DNA of 64,000 nt from Luteibacter anthropi (GTDB taxonomy: Bacteria; Pseudomonadota; Gammaproteobacteria; Xanthomonadales; Rhodanobacteraceae), in contig NZ_JAARLZ010000003.1 in the NCBI RefSeq assembly GCF_011759365.1, positions 1 through 64,000 of the forward strand, written 5' to 3'. A program made the position numbers and the translations under genes. Below, piece after piece: positions 26,992-36,648 of the stretch. The notes under the pieces were generated by a model. That model ran no database searches. It was not told the DNA's origin and worked only from the letters and a program-made list of their open reading frames with translations. Every line of letters begins with the position of its first letter. The first letter of the stretch is position 1.

Positions 26992-28080
26992 CTAGCTTTC
27001 GTCTTCGACGAAGAGTACGCGCCGCGTCATGCCACAGGTGAGGTCATAGGAGATGGTACCCGCCGCCGCAGCCACGGTCTCGACCGGCAGGCCTTCGCCC
27101 CATAGCGTCACGCGGTCACCCACCCGTGCCGCGGGCACGTTGCGCAGGTCGATCGTGATGAGATCCATCGAAACGCGACCCACGATGGATGCCCGCAGCC
27201 CGTTGACCAGCACCGGCGTGCCGATGGCGGCGCTGCGCGGATAACCGTCGCCATAGCCGATGGCGGCCACGCCAACGGCCATGTCCTCAGGGCACTCGTA
27301 GGTGCCGTTGTAGCCGACACGCTCGCCCCTGGCGAGACGATTGATCGCCACCAGGCGGGTGGTAAGCGTCATCGCCGAACGAAAGCCGAAATCCGCACCT
27401 GATTTCCCATCGACCACAGAAAGACCGTAGAGAATGCCGCCCGTCCGCACCCAGTCGGCCCGCGCATCCGGCCAGCCGAGCACGGCGGCGGAGTTGGAAA
27501 GCGCGCGCGGGCCGGACAAGCCTTCGGTAACTTCACGAAAGCGTGCGATCTGCAAGGCGGTGTCTTCGCCCTGAAAGTCCTCAGACGACGCGAAATGCGT
27601 CATCAGGCCGACCTCGTCATCCACGGCCGGCATCGCGCGCAGCGCAGCATGCACCTCGCGGGCCCGGCCCGGTGCAAAACCCAGCCTGTGCATGCCCGTA
27701 TCGATCTTGACCCATACGCGCAAGCGCCCGCGCACGGGATCCGCCTTCGCCAGCCAGGGCAACTGCTCGTCGTGATGGATCAACGCATCCAGTTGCAGGC
27801 GCTGCATTTCAGCGATGTCGGAGGGCGTGTCCGGCCCCGACAGCACCACGATGCGCTGCTTGTGCCCTGCCGCGCGAAGGCGCAGGCCATCGGCGATGGC
27901 GGCCACGGCGAAGGCCTCTGCATCGGCATCCAGCGCACGTGCCACGCGTTCGAGGCCGTGACCGTATGCATCGGCCTTCACGACCGCCATGACTTTCGCG
28001 TCGCCTGCGAGCTTGCGCACCCTGGCAAGGTTATGGCGCAAGGCGCCCATATGAATGGTGGCGACAGTGGTACGACTCAT
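26992..28080 (-). CDS. alr: alanine racemase
   Basis: This 362-residue PLP enzyme of fold type III has the PLP lysine in VVKADAYGHG near residue 35 and the catalytic Tyr in RVGYNGTYECPEDM. It makes D-alanine for peptidoglycan. The ATG at 28080 is used rather than the TTG six bases upstream. Whether this is the biosynthetic (alr) or catabolic (dadX) enzyme cannot be told here; the DadA-like gene is 14 kb away. Confidence 0.93.
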   Translation of the reverse strand: MSRTTVATIHMGALRHNLARVRKLAGDAKVMAVVKADAYGHGLERVARALDADAEAFAVAAIADGLRLRAAGHKQRIVVLSGPDTPSDIAEMQRLQLDALIHHDEQLPWLAKADPVRGRLRVWVKIDTGMHRLGFAPGRAREVHAALRAMPAVDDEVGLMTHFASSEDFQGEDTALQIARFREVTEGLSGPRALSNSAAVLGWPDARADWVRTGGILYGLSVVDGKSGADFGFRSAMTLTTRLVAINRLARGERVGYNGTYECPEDMAVGVAAIGYGDGYPRSAAIGTPVLVNGLRASIVGRVSMDLITIDLRNVPAARVGDRVTLWGEGLPVETVAAAAGTISYDLTCGMTRRVLFVEDES

Positions 28081-28148
28081 GGACAACCGGGTTCTTGCGA
28101 ATGACAGCCCAGTCTAGCCGCAACCAGCGGGCCATCGCATGGCGCGAA

Positions 28149-28175
28149 TATGGCGGACGGCGGCCCGTCCGCCAT
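28149..28175. other. strong hairpin between alr and the lipoprotein gene
   Basis: ATGGCGGACG (28150-28159) pairs perfectly with CGTCCGCCAT (28165-28174). It lies eight bases past the lipoprotein stop codon on the minus strand. There is no T run, so it may be an mRNA-stabilising or weak termination structure. Confidence 0.5.
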
Positions 28176-28182
28176 AACGGCA

Positions 28183-29148
28183 TCAGTGTGCGAGGTCGAA
28201 GTTCTCCGACGAGACCCAGCCACGATTGCCATGCTCGTCGTCCACTTCCCACATCAGGCCCGAGCGATTGCCCGTGGGATAGACCATCATCCCCGGCTCC
28301 AGCGAACGCACCACCGCACCCCCCGTGGGCGCTGCCGTCATGCGCGAGGCCACCCGCATCGCCCCCGTCTGTCGACTGTTGGCCGCGGAGGCATTCGCCG
28401 GCAGACCGCCGAGCTCGGTGACCAGCTTCGTGTAGGCATCGAGATAGGCCAGCGTGATGACCTGGCCTTGCGTGGTGTTGGCGTATGCGCCCACGCCCGC
28501 AGCACCGAGACCCGAGGTGCCCCAGAAGGATCCCTGGGCGCCAAAGCCGATGTCGTGCTTTTCGCCATGCCCTTCCGTCATCGCTACCTGCTCCGACGAG
28601 CGCACGTCCGTAACGGTAAGAACGACATCGGCCGTCTTGGAATTGATATTGATCGAACCCAGCAGCTTACCTGTCGTCCCACCGACGAGCCCCTGGGCGA
28701 GTGCACCGATGCCACCACCGCCTGCATCACGGTTGCTGGCAACCAGATCGGGAACCATCACATAGTCGGCCGCCTTGATCTGGCCTTTGCCGAGGTTCGA
28801 ACCGCCGCGCAGTTCACCGCCCGCGGCCAGGTCACGCTCACGCATCGCGGCATTCATGCCCATGCCGCGATCCACAAGCGTGAAACACCCGGATTTGGCG
28901 ACAAATACCTTGATGAGCTTCGTGGGCGAAGGCAGCTGCTGCTGCGTCCACCAGTGAACGCTGCCTTCGGGCTCCACGACCGAAAGACTGCCGAGCTTCT
29001 TCGAGCAGTGTGGAATCTGTGCTTCTTTTGCTTCCCGGTCGCGCTGCCCCTGCTTGACCAAGGGGTTCGAAGCGTCGCATGCGCCCAGCATGAAGGTGCA
29101 ACCGACCGCCACGGCCGTGATGGCCGCGGTCCTGATGGAAAAATCCAT
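28183..29148 (-). CDS. lipoprotein with CsgG-like and SH3-like regions
   Basis: The 321-residue product has a lipoprotein signal peptide with lipobox LGAC near residue 24. The middle part (KVFVAKSGCFTLVDRG, KAADYVMVPDLV, TADVVLTVTDVRS) resembles CsgG/HfaB outer-membrane assembly proteins. The C-terminus (PGMMVYPTGNRSGLMWEV, NRGWVSSENFDL) resembles a bacterial SH3 domain. Such a protein would sit at the outer membrane facing the periplasm. No curli or holdfast genes are nearby, so the substrate is unknown. It appears monocistronic. Confidence 0.78.
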   Translation of the reverse strand: MDFSIRTAAITAVAVGCTFMLGACDASNPLVKQGQRDREAKEAQIPHCSKKLGSLSVVEPEGSVHWWTQQQLPSPTKLIKVFVAKSGCFTLVDRGMGMNAAMRERDLAAGGELRGGSNLGKGQIKAADYVMVPDLVASNRDAGGGGIGALAQGLVGGTTGKLLGSININSKTADVVLTVTDVRSSEQVAMTEGHGEKHDIGFGAQGSFWGTSGLGAAGVGAYANTTQGQVITLAYLDAYTKLVTELGGLPANASAANSRQTGAMRVASRMTAAPTGGAVVRSLEPGMMVYPTGNRSGLMWEVDDEHGNRGWVSSENFDLAH

Positions 29149-29339
29149 GATGAGTCCCTGTCCTGTCCGCCCGCTGAGTCATGCCTGTCCCCGTACGGGC
29201 GCTCCGGAGAGAGGCGACGCAAGAGGCAGGCATGCTAGCGACTGGGGTGCTACGAACTACATAGGACTAGTCTGAAAATGCTGCAGGATTTCGCGGATTA
29301 TCTCAGTCAGTCATAGACGGGATGTATGACTGCAAGGCG

Positions 29340-30764
29340 TTACTCGAAGCTGCCGACGTACGAATCGGGCGCCCAGTTCTCGAACTTCGTGTAGTGACCA
29401 AGGAAGGCCAGCTTCACGGTATCCGTCGGGCCGTTACGCTGCTTGCCGATGATGATTTCGGCGAGGCCCTTGTCCGGCGATTCCTTGTTGTAGTACTCGT
29501 CACGGTAGATGAACATGATCACGTCCGCATCCTGCTCGATAGCGCCGGATTCACGAAGATCGGACATCATCGGGCGCTTGTCCGCACGCTGCTCCAGCGA
29601 GCGGTTGAGCTGCGACAGCGCGATCACCGGCACGTTCAGCTCTTTCGCCAGCGCCTTGAGGCCACGGGAAATCTCCGAGATTTCCGTCGCGCGGTTTTCG
29701 CTGTGCCCCGGCACCTGCATGAGCTGGAGGTAGTCGATCACGATGAGGCCCAGGCCATGCTCACGCTGGAGACGGCGCGAGCGCGAGCGCATTTCCACGG
29801 GCGACATCGCGGGCGTGTCATCGATGAAGATCTTTGCATCGGACAGCATGGTGATCGCCGAGGTGACGCGCGGCCAGTCTTCTTCCGCAAGGTCGCCGTT
29901 ACGCAGATGCTGCGCATGAATACGGCCCAGCGATGAAATCAATCGGAAGGCCAGCTGCGACGCCGACATTTCCATGGAGAACACGGCTACCGCCTTCTTC
30001 CCGCGCATGGCGGCAGCTTCGGCGAGATTCAGCGCAAAGGCTGTCTTACCCATCGACGGACGCGCTGCCACGATGATGAGATCGGATGGCTGCAGGCCCG
30101 AGGTCAGTTCGTCGAGATCGGTAAAGCCCGTCGACAAACCGGTGAGCTGACCGCGCTTTTCGTAGCGCTCGGAGAGCTGGCGGAAAGCCTCGCCCACGGC
30201 CTCGCGCATGGACACGATATCTTTCTTGCCACGCGCTCCGGATTCCGCGATGCGGAACACGCGCTGCTCGGCGAGCTCCATCACCTCCTGCACGCTCTTG
30301 CCTTCCGGGCGGAAGCCATCTTCCGTGATAGACGTGCCTGCGTCGATCAACTGTCGCAGCACGGATTTCTCACGGACGATGTCGCCATAGGCCGCGATAT
30401 TCGCGGCACTGGGCGTCGAGTTCGCCAGCTCGATCAGGTAGGCGGCGCCGCCCACCATTTCGTCCATGTCGTTGGAGAGGAACCACTCACCCAGCGTGAT
30501 GGCGTCGCAGGGCATGCCCTTGCTGGCCAGCTCGTTGATCGCGCGCCAGATCAGGCGATGATCGCGACGGTAGAAATCCTCGTCCGTAAGTTTGTCGGCC
30601 ACCTTGTCCAGCGAATCCGGCGACAACATGAGACCGCCGAGCACCGCCTGCTCAGCCTCGATGGAATGAGGCGGCACGCGCAACGCGTCGATGGCCGAAG
30701 GTTCGCGACGACGGCGGCGCTCACCGCGCTCGCCCCGCTCACCACGCTCGGGATTGAAGGACAT
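29340..30764 (-). CDS. dnaB: replicative DNA helicase DnaB
   Basis: The 474-residue product has an Arg/Glu-rich N-terminal extension, then the DnaB N-domain (PPHSIEAEQAVLGGLM) and the RecF-like ATPase with ARPSMGKTAFALN (Walker A) and GLIVIDYLQLM (Walker B). It unwinds DNA at the replication fork as a hexamer. GAGGTAA precedes the ATG. It lies downstream of rpsF-rpsR-rplI as in many gammaproteobacteria, but is separated from them by a 573 bp repeat region. Confidence 0.96.
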   Translation of the reverse strand: MSFNPERGERGERGERRRRREPSAIDALRVPPHSIEAEQAVLGGLMLSPDSLDKVADKLTDEDFYRRDHRLIWRAINELASKGMPCDAITLGEWFLSNDMDEMVGGAAYLIELANSTPSAANIAAYGDIVREKSVLRQLIDAGTSITEDGFRPEGKSVQEVMELAEQRVFRIAESGARGKKDIVSMREAVGEAFRQLSERYEKRGQLTGLSTGFTDLDELTSGLQPSDLIIVAARPSMGKTAFALNLAEAAAMRGKKAVAVFSMEMSASQLAFRLISSLGRIHAQHLRNGDLAEEDWPRVTSAITMLSDAKIFIDDTPAMSPVEMRSRSRRLQREHGLGLIVIDYLQLMQVPGHSENRATEISEISRGLKALAKELNVPVIALSQLNRSLEQRADKRPMMSDLRESGAIEQDADVIMFIYRDEYYNKESPDKGLAEIIIGKQRNGPTDTVKLAFLGHYTKFENWAPDSYVGSFE

Positions 30765-30885
30765 GGATTACCTCGTTTGCAGCAGGCGCCGGCCCGGGAC
30801 GGGGTGGCGTGAGGACGATGATACGCGGGCTGGGCGTGAAGCGAAGGGCCGATGTGACGTGTTCACGAAAACCGGGAACTGGGGC

Positions 30886-31275
30886 GCTGGGTTCCAGCTT
30901 TCGCTGGAACGACGGCTTCGGGTGGGCTGCCGCCACCTACCTACCCGTCATTCCTGTGAAAACTGGAACGACGGCTTCGGGCGGGTTACCGCCACCTACC
31001 TACCCGTCGTTCCTATGAAAACCGGAACGACGGCTTCGGGTGGGTTGCCGCCACCTACCTACCCGTCGTTCCTGTGAAAACAGGAACCCAGCGCCCCGGT
31101 TCACCAGTACAGCGAACGCGCTACATCGGCTTTCACGCAGGGCGGACTGTCGCGACAACCGATTGCACCGCGCTGGGTTCCAGCTTTCGCTGGAACGACG
31201 GCTTCGGGTGGGTTGCCGCCACAACCGATTGCACCGCGTTGGGGTCCAGCTTTCGCTGGAACGACGGCTTCCCTC
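30886..31275. repeat. cluster of GCTGGGTTCC inverted repeats and a 59-bp tandem repeat
   Basis: Copies of GCTGGGTTCCAGC..GCTGGAACGACGG lie near 30886-30915, 31172-31202 and 31240-31270, with an inverted copy at 31069-31096. Between them a 59-bp unit beginning GACGGCTTCGGG is repeated at 30911, 30970 and 31029, and a related unit starts at 31197. The family also has one copy near 171-203. Confidence 0.8.
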
Positions 31276-31283
31276 ACCCATCA

Positions 31284-31313
31284 AAGAAAACGGGCGCCAC
31301 CAGGGCGCCCGTC
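31284..31313 (-). terminator. terminator of the rpsF-rpsR-rplI operon
   Basis: ACGGGCGCC and GGCGCCCGT arms are followed on the minus strand by TTTTC. It lies 25 bases after the rplI stop codon. Confidence 0.85.
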
Positions 31314-31337
31314 TCAGGATCAGCGGTGGTGCGGTGC

Positions 31338-31784
31338 TTACGCGCCGACGACCTTGACCTTGACCGTCTGCTGCACGTCGGCGTGCAGGCTGACGACGAC
31401 TTCGAACTCGCCGACATTGCGGAACGGGCCTTCGCTCTGGATGACTTCGCTCTTGTCGACTTCCTGACCCTGCGCGGTGAGGGCTTCGGCGATATCACGC
31501 GGGGTGACCGAGCCGAACAGCTTGCCTTCCGGCGAAGCGTTCACGGCGATCGTCACTTCCACGCCTTCGAGCTTGGCCGCACGACCCTCGGCACCGGAGA
31601 GCTGCTCCTTGGCCTTGGCTTCGTATTCGGCGCGACGGGCTTCGAACGCAGCGATGTTCTCGGCGTTGGCGCGAGCGGCCTTGCCGGTCGGGAGGAGGAA
31701 GTTACGACCGTAACCCGGCTTGACAGTGACCTTGTCGCCGAGGTTGCCGAGGTTCTTCACCTTCTCGAGGAGAATGAGTTCCAT
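31338..31784 (-). CDS. rplI: 50S ribosomal protein L9
   Basis: The 148-residue product begins [19 protein letters not shown] and contains [11 protein letters not shown], both typical of L9, which spans from the L1 stalk base of the 50S subunit. It is the last gene of the rpsF-rpsR-rplI operon. Confidence 0.97.
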   Translation of the reverse strand: MELILLEKVKNLGNLGDKVTVKPGYGRNFLLPTGKAARANAENIAAFEARRAEYEAKAKEQLSGAEGRAAKLEGVEVTIAVNASPEGKLFGSVTPRDIAEALTAQGQEVDKSEVIQSEGPFRNVGEFEVVVSLHADVQQTVKVKVVGA

Positions 31785-31894
31785 GGGATATTCCTATTCT
31801 TTCGTTAGCACGGGAGTGGCCCCGCGCAGCCAGGACGGTTGTCCGAAAATGCCTGAGATGAAGCCCCTGACCTTGCGGCAGGTGCTTCACGGGA

Positions 31895-32125
31895 TCAGAC
31901 GTCGTGGTTGTCGGTGTACGGCAGCAGCGACAGGTAACGGGCGCGCTTGATAGCGGTCGCCAGCTGACGCTGGTAACGGGCCTTGGTACCGGTGATGCGG
32001 CTCGGGACGATCTTGCCGTTTTCAGTGATGTACTGACGCAGGGTGTTGAGATCCTTGTAATCGATCTCTTTCACGCCTTCAGCGGTGAAACGGCAGAACT
32101 TGCGGCGACGGAAAAACTTGGACAT
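31895..32125 (-). CDS. rpsR: 30S ribosomal protein S18
   Basis: The 76-residue basic product contains [19 protein letters not shown] and [13 protein letters not shown], the S18 signature. It pairs with S6 on the 30S platform and is encoded 17 bases after rpsF. Confidence 0.97.
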   Translation of the reverse strand: MSKFFRRRKFCRFTAEGVKEIDYKDLNTLRQYITENGKIVPSRITGTKARYQRQLATAIKRARYLSLLPYTDNHDV

Positions 32126-32142
32126 GGCTTCAGATCCCCGGA

Positions 32143-32550
32143 TTAGTCGTCGCTGTCGCGATCGTTGTCGTTGTCAGCGCTGTCGCGGCTATCGTCGTCA
32201 CGGCGACGCGAACCCTTCTGCTCGTCCTTTTCCTTGCTCTTGAGGATGAAGGACTGCTCGGTGTCGGCTTCGTCGCGACGGATGACCAGGTGACGCAGAA
32301 CGGCGTCGTTGAAACGGAAACCCGTCTCGAGCTCGTTCAGGACATTCTGGGAAACCTCGATGTTCAGCATCACGTAGTGAGCCTTGGCGAGGTTCTCGAT
32401 CGGATAGGCCAGCTGGCGGCGGCCCCAGTCTTCGAGACGGTGGATCTTGCCGCTGTCGCCTTCGATGAGCGTCTTGTAACGCTCGATCATGGCGGGCACC
32501 TGTTCGCTCTGGTCCGGGTGGACCAGGAACACGACTTCATAATGACGCAT
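32143..32550 (-). CDS. rpsF: 30S ribosomal protein S6
   Basis: The 135-residue product begins [19 protein letters not shown] and ends in a long acidic, Asp/Ser-rich tail ([13 protein letters not shown]), a place where S6 is modified by glutamate addition in some bacteria. AAGGAGCCACC precedes the ATG at 32550; an upstream start would add seven residues. First gene of the operon. Confidence 0.95.
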   Translation of the reverse strand: MRHYEVVFLVHPDQSEQVPAMIERYKTLIEGDSGKIHRLEDWGRRQLAYPIENLAKAHYVMLNIEVSQNVLNELETGFRFNDAVLRHLVIRRDEADTEQSFILKSKEKDEQKGSRRRDDDSRDSADNDNDRDSDD

Positions 32551-32702
32551 GGTGGCTCCTTGTGGATGCACCCCTCTCGGGGATGGCAGCCTCCCGGGTG
32601 TGACCGGTGAGGCAAGAAACCCCTCCGGATGGAGAGGTAGCCGCGCATTGTAAGGAGAAACGGGGGCTTACGGCAAGCCTTGCCTCAACGCCTGTCTACT
32701 TC

Positions 32703-32787
32703 TGTAGGAGCGCGCCTTGCGCGCGACCGGTGTTGCAGATACCCGGAATCCACCGCAGCCCCGGTCGCGCGCAAGGCGCGCTCCTAC
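32703..32787. repeat. REP pair
   Basis: A forward REP (32703-32730) and an inverted REP (32761-32787) lie between the rpsF promoter region and the 3' end of the IscA-like gene. Confidence 0.9.
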
Positions 32788-32808
32788 AGGGGCCGGCGAC
32801 CGGGGGAA

Positions 32809-33135
32809 TCAGGCGACCGTGAAGGACTCGCCGCAGCCGCATTCGCCCGTGGCGTTGGGATTGTGGAAGACGAACGAGGCGTTGAGGCCCTGGCGCTCGA
32901 AATCGATGACCGTGCCGTCAACCAGAGGCAGGCTCTTGGGGTCGACCACGACACGCACGCCGTCGAGATCCAGCACCGCATCGTCATCAGCGATGGCGCC
33001 GGCCAGGTCCACCACGTAGCCGAAACCCGAGCAGCCCATCCGCTTCACCGAAAAACGCACGCCCACCGCCTCGGGGGCCTTCGCGAGGAAGGAGCGCATG
33101 CGGTCGGAGGCGGCGGGGGTGATCTGGATGGTCAT
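32809..33135 (-). CDS. IscA/ErpA-type iron-sulfur cluster assembly protein
   Basis: The 108-residue A-type carrier has the three invariant Cys residues in [12 protein letters not shown] and GECGCGESF. Such proteins carry Fe-S clusters to apo-enzymes. No other isc or suf gene is nearby, so this is a stand-alone carrier; IscA and ErpA cannot be separated with confidence from this sequence. It is divergent from asnS. Confidence 0.9.
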   Translation of the reverse strand: MTIQITPAASDRMRSFLAKAPEAVGVRFSVKRMGCSGFGYVVDLAGAIADDDAVLDLDGVRVVVDPKSLPLVDGTVIDFERQGLNASFVFHNPNATGECGCGESFTVA

Positions 33136-33255
33136 GAAAGCATATTCCGGGCGTGGTACAGACGGCGGACGGTGCCGTTCAACCGACCATTACACTATCA
33201 TGCCGGGTCGGCTCATATGCGCCTATGTAGGGCGCCCCTTCTGGAGTTTCAATCG

Positions 33256-34659
33256 ATGACGGTGGTAAGCGTCAAGCAGGCCCTCGCCGGCGGCACGGCC
33301 GCGGCGGATCAGGAAGTCACGGTGCGCGGCTGGGTCCGCACCCTGCGCGAGTCCAAGGGTGGCCTGTCCTTCGTTAATGTGAGCGACGGCTCGTGCTTCG
33401 CCCCCATCCAGGTGGTTGCCACCGCCGATCTCTCCAACTATGAGACCGAGGTGAAGCACCTCTCGGCCGGCGCAGGCGTCATCGCCACCGGCAAGCTGGT
33501 GCCCTCGCAGGGCAAGGGCCAGGCCTTCGAGATCCAGGCCACGAAGCTCGAGGTCACCGGTTTCGTCGAGAACCCGCTCACCTATCCTATCCAGCCCAAG
33601 CAGCACTCCATGGAATTCCTGCGCGAGGTCGCCCACCTGCGCCCGCGCACCAACCTGTTCGGCGCTGTGACCCGCGTGCGCCACACGATGATGACGGCTA
33701 TCCACCGCATCCTCACCGAGCAGGGCTTCTTCTGGATCAACACCCCGATCATCACCACCTCCGATGCCGAAGGCGCGGGCGACATGTTCCGCCTGTCCAC
33801 CCTCGACCTCGCCAACCTGCCGCGTGACGACAAGGGCGGCATCGACTGGAAGAAAGACTTCTTCGGTCGCGAGGCCTTCCTCACCGTGTCGGGCCAGCTC
33901 AACGTCGAAGGCTATGCCATGGCGATGAGCAAGGTGTACACCTTCGGCCCCACGTTCCGCGCCGAAAACTCCAACACCACCCGCCACCTGGCCGAGTTCT
34001 GGATGGTGGAGCCCGAGGTGGCCTTCGCCGACCTCAACGACATCGCCGACTTGGCCGAGCTGTTCCTGAAGGGCATCTTCAAGGCCGTGCTCGATGAGCG
34101 CGCGGACGACATGGCGTTCTTCGACGAGCGCGTGATGCCGGGCGCCATCGCCCGCCTGGAAAACTTCATCGCCCAGCCGTTCGAGCGCATCGACTACACC
34201 GATGCCATCACGATCCTGCAGAAGTCGGGCAAGAAGTTCGAGCACGCCGTCGCCTGGGGTGTCGACCTCCAGACCGAGCACGAACGTTACCTCGCCGAGG
34301 AACATGTGGGCCGTCCCGTGGTCGTGATGAACTACCCCGAGGAGATCAAGGCGTTCTACATGCGGCTCAACGACGACGGCAAGACCGTGGCCGCCATGGA
34401 CGTGCTGGCCCCGGGCATTGGCGAGATCATCGGCGGTGCCCAGCGCGAGGAGCGCCTGGACTACCTCGACCGCCGCATGGACCAGTTCCACCTCGACAAG
34501 CAGACCTACGACTGGTACCGCGACCTGCGCCGTTATGGCACCGTGCCCCATGCCGGCTTCGGCCTGGGCTTCGAGCGCCTGCTGGTATACGTCTGCGGCC
34601 TGGCCAACATCCGCGACGCCATCCCGTATCCCCGTGCGGCAGGGAGTGCCGAATTCTGA
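33256..34659 (+). CDS. asnS: asparaginyl-tRNA synthetase
   Basis: This 467-residue class II synthetase has an N-terminal OB-fold anticodon-binding domain ([20 protein letters not shown]), motif 2 ([19 protein letters not shown]) and motif 3 ([20 protein letters not shown]). ATG 33256 gives the usual start, with CTGGAG upstream. An upstream in-frame extension through the IscA-like gene and a REP pair is not real. Confidence 0.97.
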   Translation: MTVVSVKQALAGGTAAADQEVTVRGWVRTLRESKGGLSFVNVSDGSCFAPIQVVATADLSNYETEVKHLSAGAGVIATGKLVPSQGKGQAFEIQATKLEVTGFVENPLTYPIQPKQHSMEFLREVAHLRPRTNLFGAVTRVRHTMMTAIHRILTEQGFFWINTPIITTSDAEGAGDMFRLSTLDLANLPRDDKGGIDWKKDFFGREAFLTVSGQLNVEGYAMAMSKVYTFGPTFRAENSNTTRHLAEFWMVEPEVAFADLNDIADLAELFLKGIFKAVLDERADDMAFFDERVMPGAIARLENFIAQPFERIDYTDAITILQKSGKKFEHAVAWGVDLQTEHERYLAEEHVGRPVVVMNYPEEIKAFYMRLNDDGKTVAAMDVLAPGIGEIIGGAQREERLDYLDRRMDQFHLDKQTYDWYRDLRRYGTVPHAGFGLGFERLLVYVCGLANIRDAIPYPRAAGSAEF

Positions 34660-34676
34660 GTTCGCAAGACGAGACC

Positions 34677-35480
34677 ATGCTCCCTTCCGCCCCCCGTATT
34701 GTCCTGCTCACCGCCGCCCTGGTCACCCTGGGCGCCTGCCGTACCATCGTGCCGCCGAACTTCCGGCCGCCCGAGAATCCCAGCAGCAGCATCAACGAGG
34801 CGCGCAAGACGCTGGACGACGCCTCGCCCTGCTGCGGCAGCTTCGCCGACCTGTCCTACCAGGACATGCTGCCGTGGCAGCCGCAGCGCTTCGAACTCAG
34901 CAAGGACAGCCCGGTCGCCAATCTCAACGGCGACCGCAGCTACTTCCTGGCCTTTCGCCTTCCGCAGGGTGCGCAGCTGCCGTACACCATTGCGATGAAG
35001 TCCGAGCTCAATGGCCGCTGGCTCAGCTCCAGCTACCTGTTCGCGCCCACCCTGGTACTTCTGGACGACGCTTTCCAGCCGCTGCATTCCGAAGACATCC
35101 AGCTGTGCGAATACATCGGCTGGACCAGCGAAACAACCGGCGCGTTCGGCAAGTTCAAGGTGGATGACGAGAAAGCCCGCTACCTGGTGGTGTATTCCTC
35201 CACCAAGCAGCAGAAAAGCCAGACCTACTGGGAGCAGTCGCCCACCACCTTCTCGGCCGAGGCGCCGGTGAAGATGAACTCGGCCGGCAGCTTCAAGATC
35301 CAGCATGGTCCCGACGGCGTGCTGTTCCTGGGCATGCAGAACGACACCTACAAGAAGGCCATCGGCAACGCGGTGTGCTCCAAGGCACCGCAGGGCAATG
35401 GCGTGATCTCCACGCTTCGCGACGTCGTCAGCACCGACCTGCTCGGCGACGACAAGCAAAAGAAAGAGAAGGGCGGCTGA
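34677..35480 (+). CDS. MalM-family periplasmic lipoprotein
   Basis: The 267-residue product has a lipoprotein signal peptide (LGAC near residue 21) and the MalM-like pattern of an all-beta domain (CCGSFADLSYQDMLPW early, LLDDAFQPLHSEDIQ in the middle). MalM is a periplasmic protein of the maltose operon in enterobacteria with no clear function. No maltose genes are present here. It starts 18 bases after asnS and may be co-transcribed with asnS and the following small membrane gene. Confidence 0.8.
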   Translation: MLPSAPRIVLLTAALVTLGACRTIVPPNFRPPENPSSSINEARKTLDDASPCCGSFADLSYQDMLPWQPQRFELSKDSPVANLNGDRSYFLAFRLPQGAQLPYTIAMKSELNGRWLSSSYLFAPTLVLLDDAFQPLHSEDIQLCEYIGWTSETTGAFGKFKVDDEKARYLVVYSSTKQQKSQTYWEQSPTTFSAEAPVKMNSAGSFKIQHGPDGVLFLGMQNDTYKKAIGNAVCSKAPQGNGVISTLRDVVSTDLLGDDKQKKEKGG

Positions 35481-35487
35481 TCCAGCC

Positions 35488-35820
35488 ATGCAGACCACGG
35501 TCATCCTGTACCTCCTGCTCCTGCTGGGAGCCATCGCCTTCTTCGTGCTGCACCTGATCGCGCAGTGGCGTTTCGCCGCGCGCCTGCGCAAGCACTATCC
35601 CGATCAGTGGAAAACCATCATCGAGGCCGACACCGGTCGTCCGAACGGGCTGGCCAACTGGCTGCGCATCCGTCGCGTGCTACGCTCGGACGCCCCGGCC
35701 CTGTTCAACGACACGGCGCTCACGCGCTGGCAGGGTTGGTGGCGGCGCACCCCGTGGCTTGCATGGCCGTGCTGGCTCGCCGCCATGGCACTACAGTGGT
35801 GGGCCATAAAACAGGGCTGA
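35488..35820 (+). CDS. small membrane protein, unknown function
   Basis: The 110-residue product has an N-terminal hydrophobic helix (about residues 4-24) and a second near the C-terminus (WLAWPCWLAAMALQWWAI), with a basic, Trp-rich part between. It starts eight bases after the MalM-like gene. I do not recognise the family; a resemblance to UspB-type proteins is superficial. Confidence 0.7.
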   Translation: MQTTVILYLLLLLGAIAFFVLHLIAQWRFAARLRKHYPDQWKTIIEADTGRPNGLANWLRIRRVLRSDAPALFNDTALTRWQGWWRRTPWLAWPCWLAAMALQWWAIKQG

Positions 35821-35847
35821 AGACGCCCTTCTACCGAGGGAGTTCGC

Positions 35848-36636
35848 ATGGATCTTCGCCTCATCGGTCGTCACGCGCTCGTTTGCGGCGCATCGCAGGG
35901 CATCGGTCGCGCCACCGCCTTCGAGCTTGCGCAACTCGGTGCCAGTGTCACCCTGCTCTCCCGCTCGGCCGACGCGCTCAAGGCACTGGCAGCGGAGCTG
36001 CCTGCCACGCACGCTGGCCAGCAGCATGACCACGTCACTGCCGACATGCTCGACACCGACGCACTCGCTGCCGTCGTGGCCGGCGTAGTGAAGGATCACG
36101 CCGTGCACATCGTGGTGAACAACAGCGGCGGCCCTCCGGGTGGTCCGCTGTGGAACGCCGAGCCGAATGCCTTCCTCAACGTGTTCCGCCAGCATCTGGT
36201 CGCCGCACAGGTCGTCACGAGCGCCTGCCTGCCGGGCATGCGCCATGCGCATTACGGCCGCGTGCTCAACGTGATTTCCACCTCGGTGAAAGAGCCGATT
36301 CCCAATCTCGGTGTCTCCAACACGATCCGCGCAGCCGTCGCCGGCTGGGCGAAATCACTGTCGGGTGAGGTCGCGGCAGACGGCATCACCGTCAACAACG
36401 TGCTGCCCGGCTACACCCGTACCGACCGCCTGGAGTCCCTGGTGGAAGCCAGCGTGAAGTCGGGACGCACGCGTGACGAAGTGGAGCGCGGCCTGCTGGC
36501 AAGCGTGCCGGCAGCGCGTTTCGGCGATCCGGCCGAAGTCGCCGCCCTGCTCGCCTTCCTCGCCAGCCCCGCCGCCGGCTACATCAACGGCACCAGCATC
36601 GCGGTGGATGGTGGCCGAACCCGCAGCCTGAACTGA
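35848..36636 (+). CDS. short-chain dehydrogenase/reductase with altered active site
   Basis: The 262-residue Rossmann protein has a nucleotide motif GASQGIG (rather than TGxxxGxG), NNSGG in place of NNAG, and DGG near the C-terminus. Where classical SDRs have YxxxK this one reads SNTIR, so the catalytic Tyr and Lys are missing. A known SDR subgroup (BKR-like) shares this loss. GAGGGAG precedes the ATG. It is followed 12 bases later by the aldehyde dehydrogenase gene and then the RidA-like gene, suggesting a role in the same catabolic route, with a non-standard or non-redox mechanism. Confidence 0.88.
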   Translation: MDLRLIGRHALVCGASQGIGRATAFELAQLGASVTLLSRSADALKALAAELPATHAGQQHDHVTADMLDTDALAAVVAGVVKDHAVHIVVNNSGGPPGGPLWNAEPNAFLNVFRQHLVAAQVVTSACLPGMRHAHYGRVLNVISTSVKEPIPNLGVSNTIRAAVAGWAKSLSGEVAADGITVNNVLPGYTRTDRLESLVEASVKSGRTRDEVERGLLASVPAARFGDPAEVAALLAFLASPAAGYINGTSIAVDGGRTRSLN

Positions 36637-36648
36637 AGGACGCCTCGC

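Larger units (their letters stand above)
30765..31337. other. repeat-filled gap between rplI and dnaB
   Basis: There is no gene here. The gap is occupied by GCTGGGTTCC-family inverted repeats and a 59-bp tandem repeat (separate entries), plus the rplI terminator. The dnaB promoter must lie in or near the left end. Confidence 0.6.
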
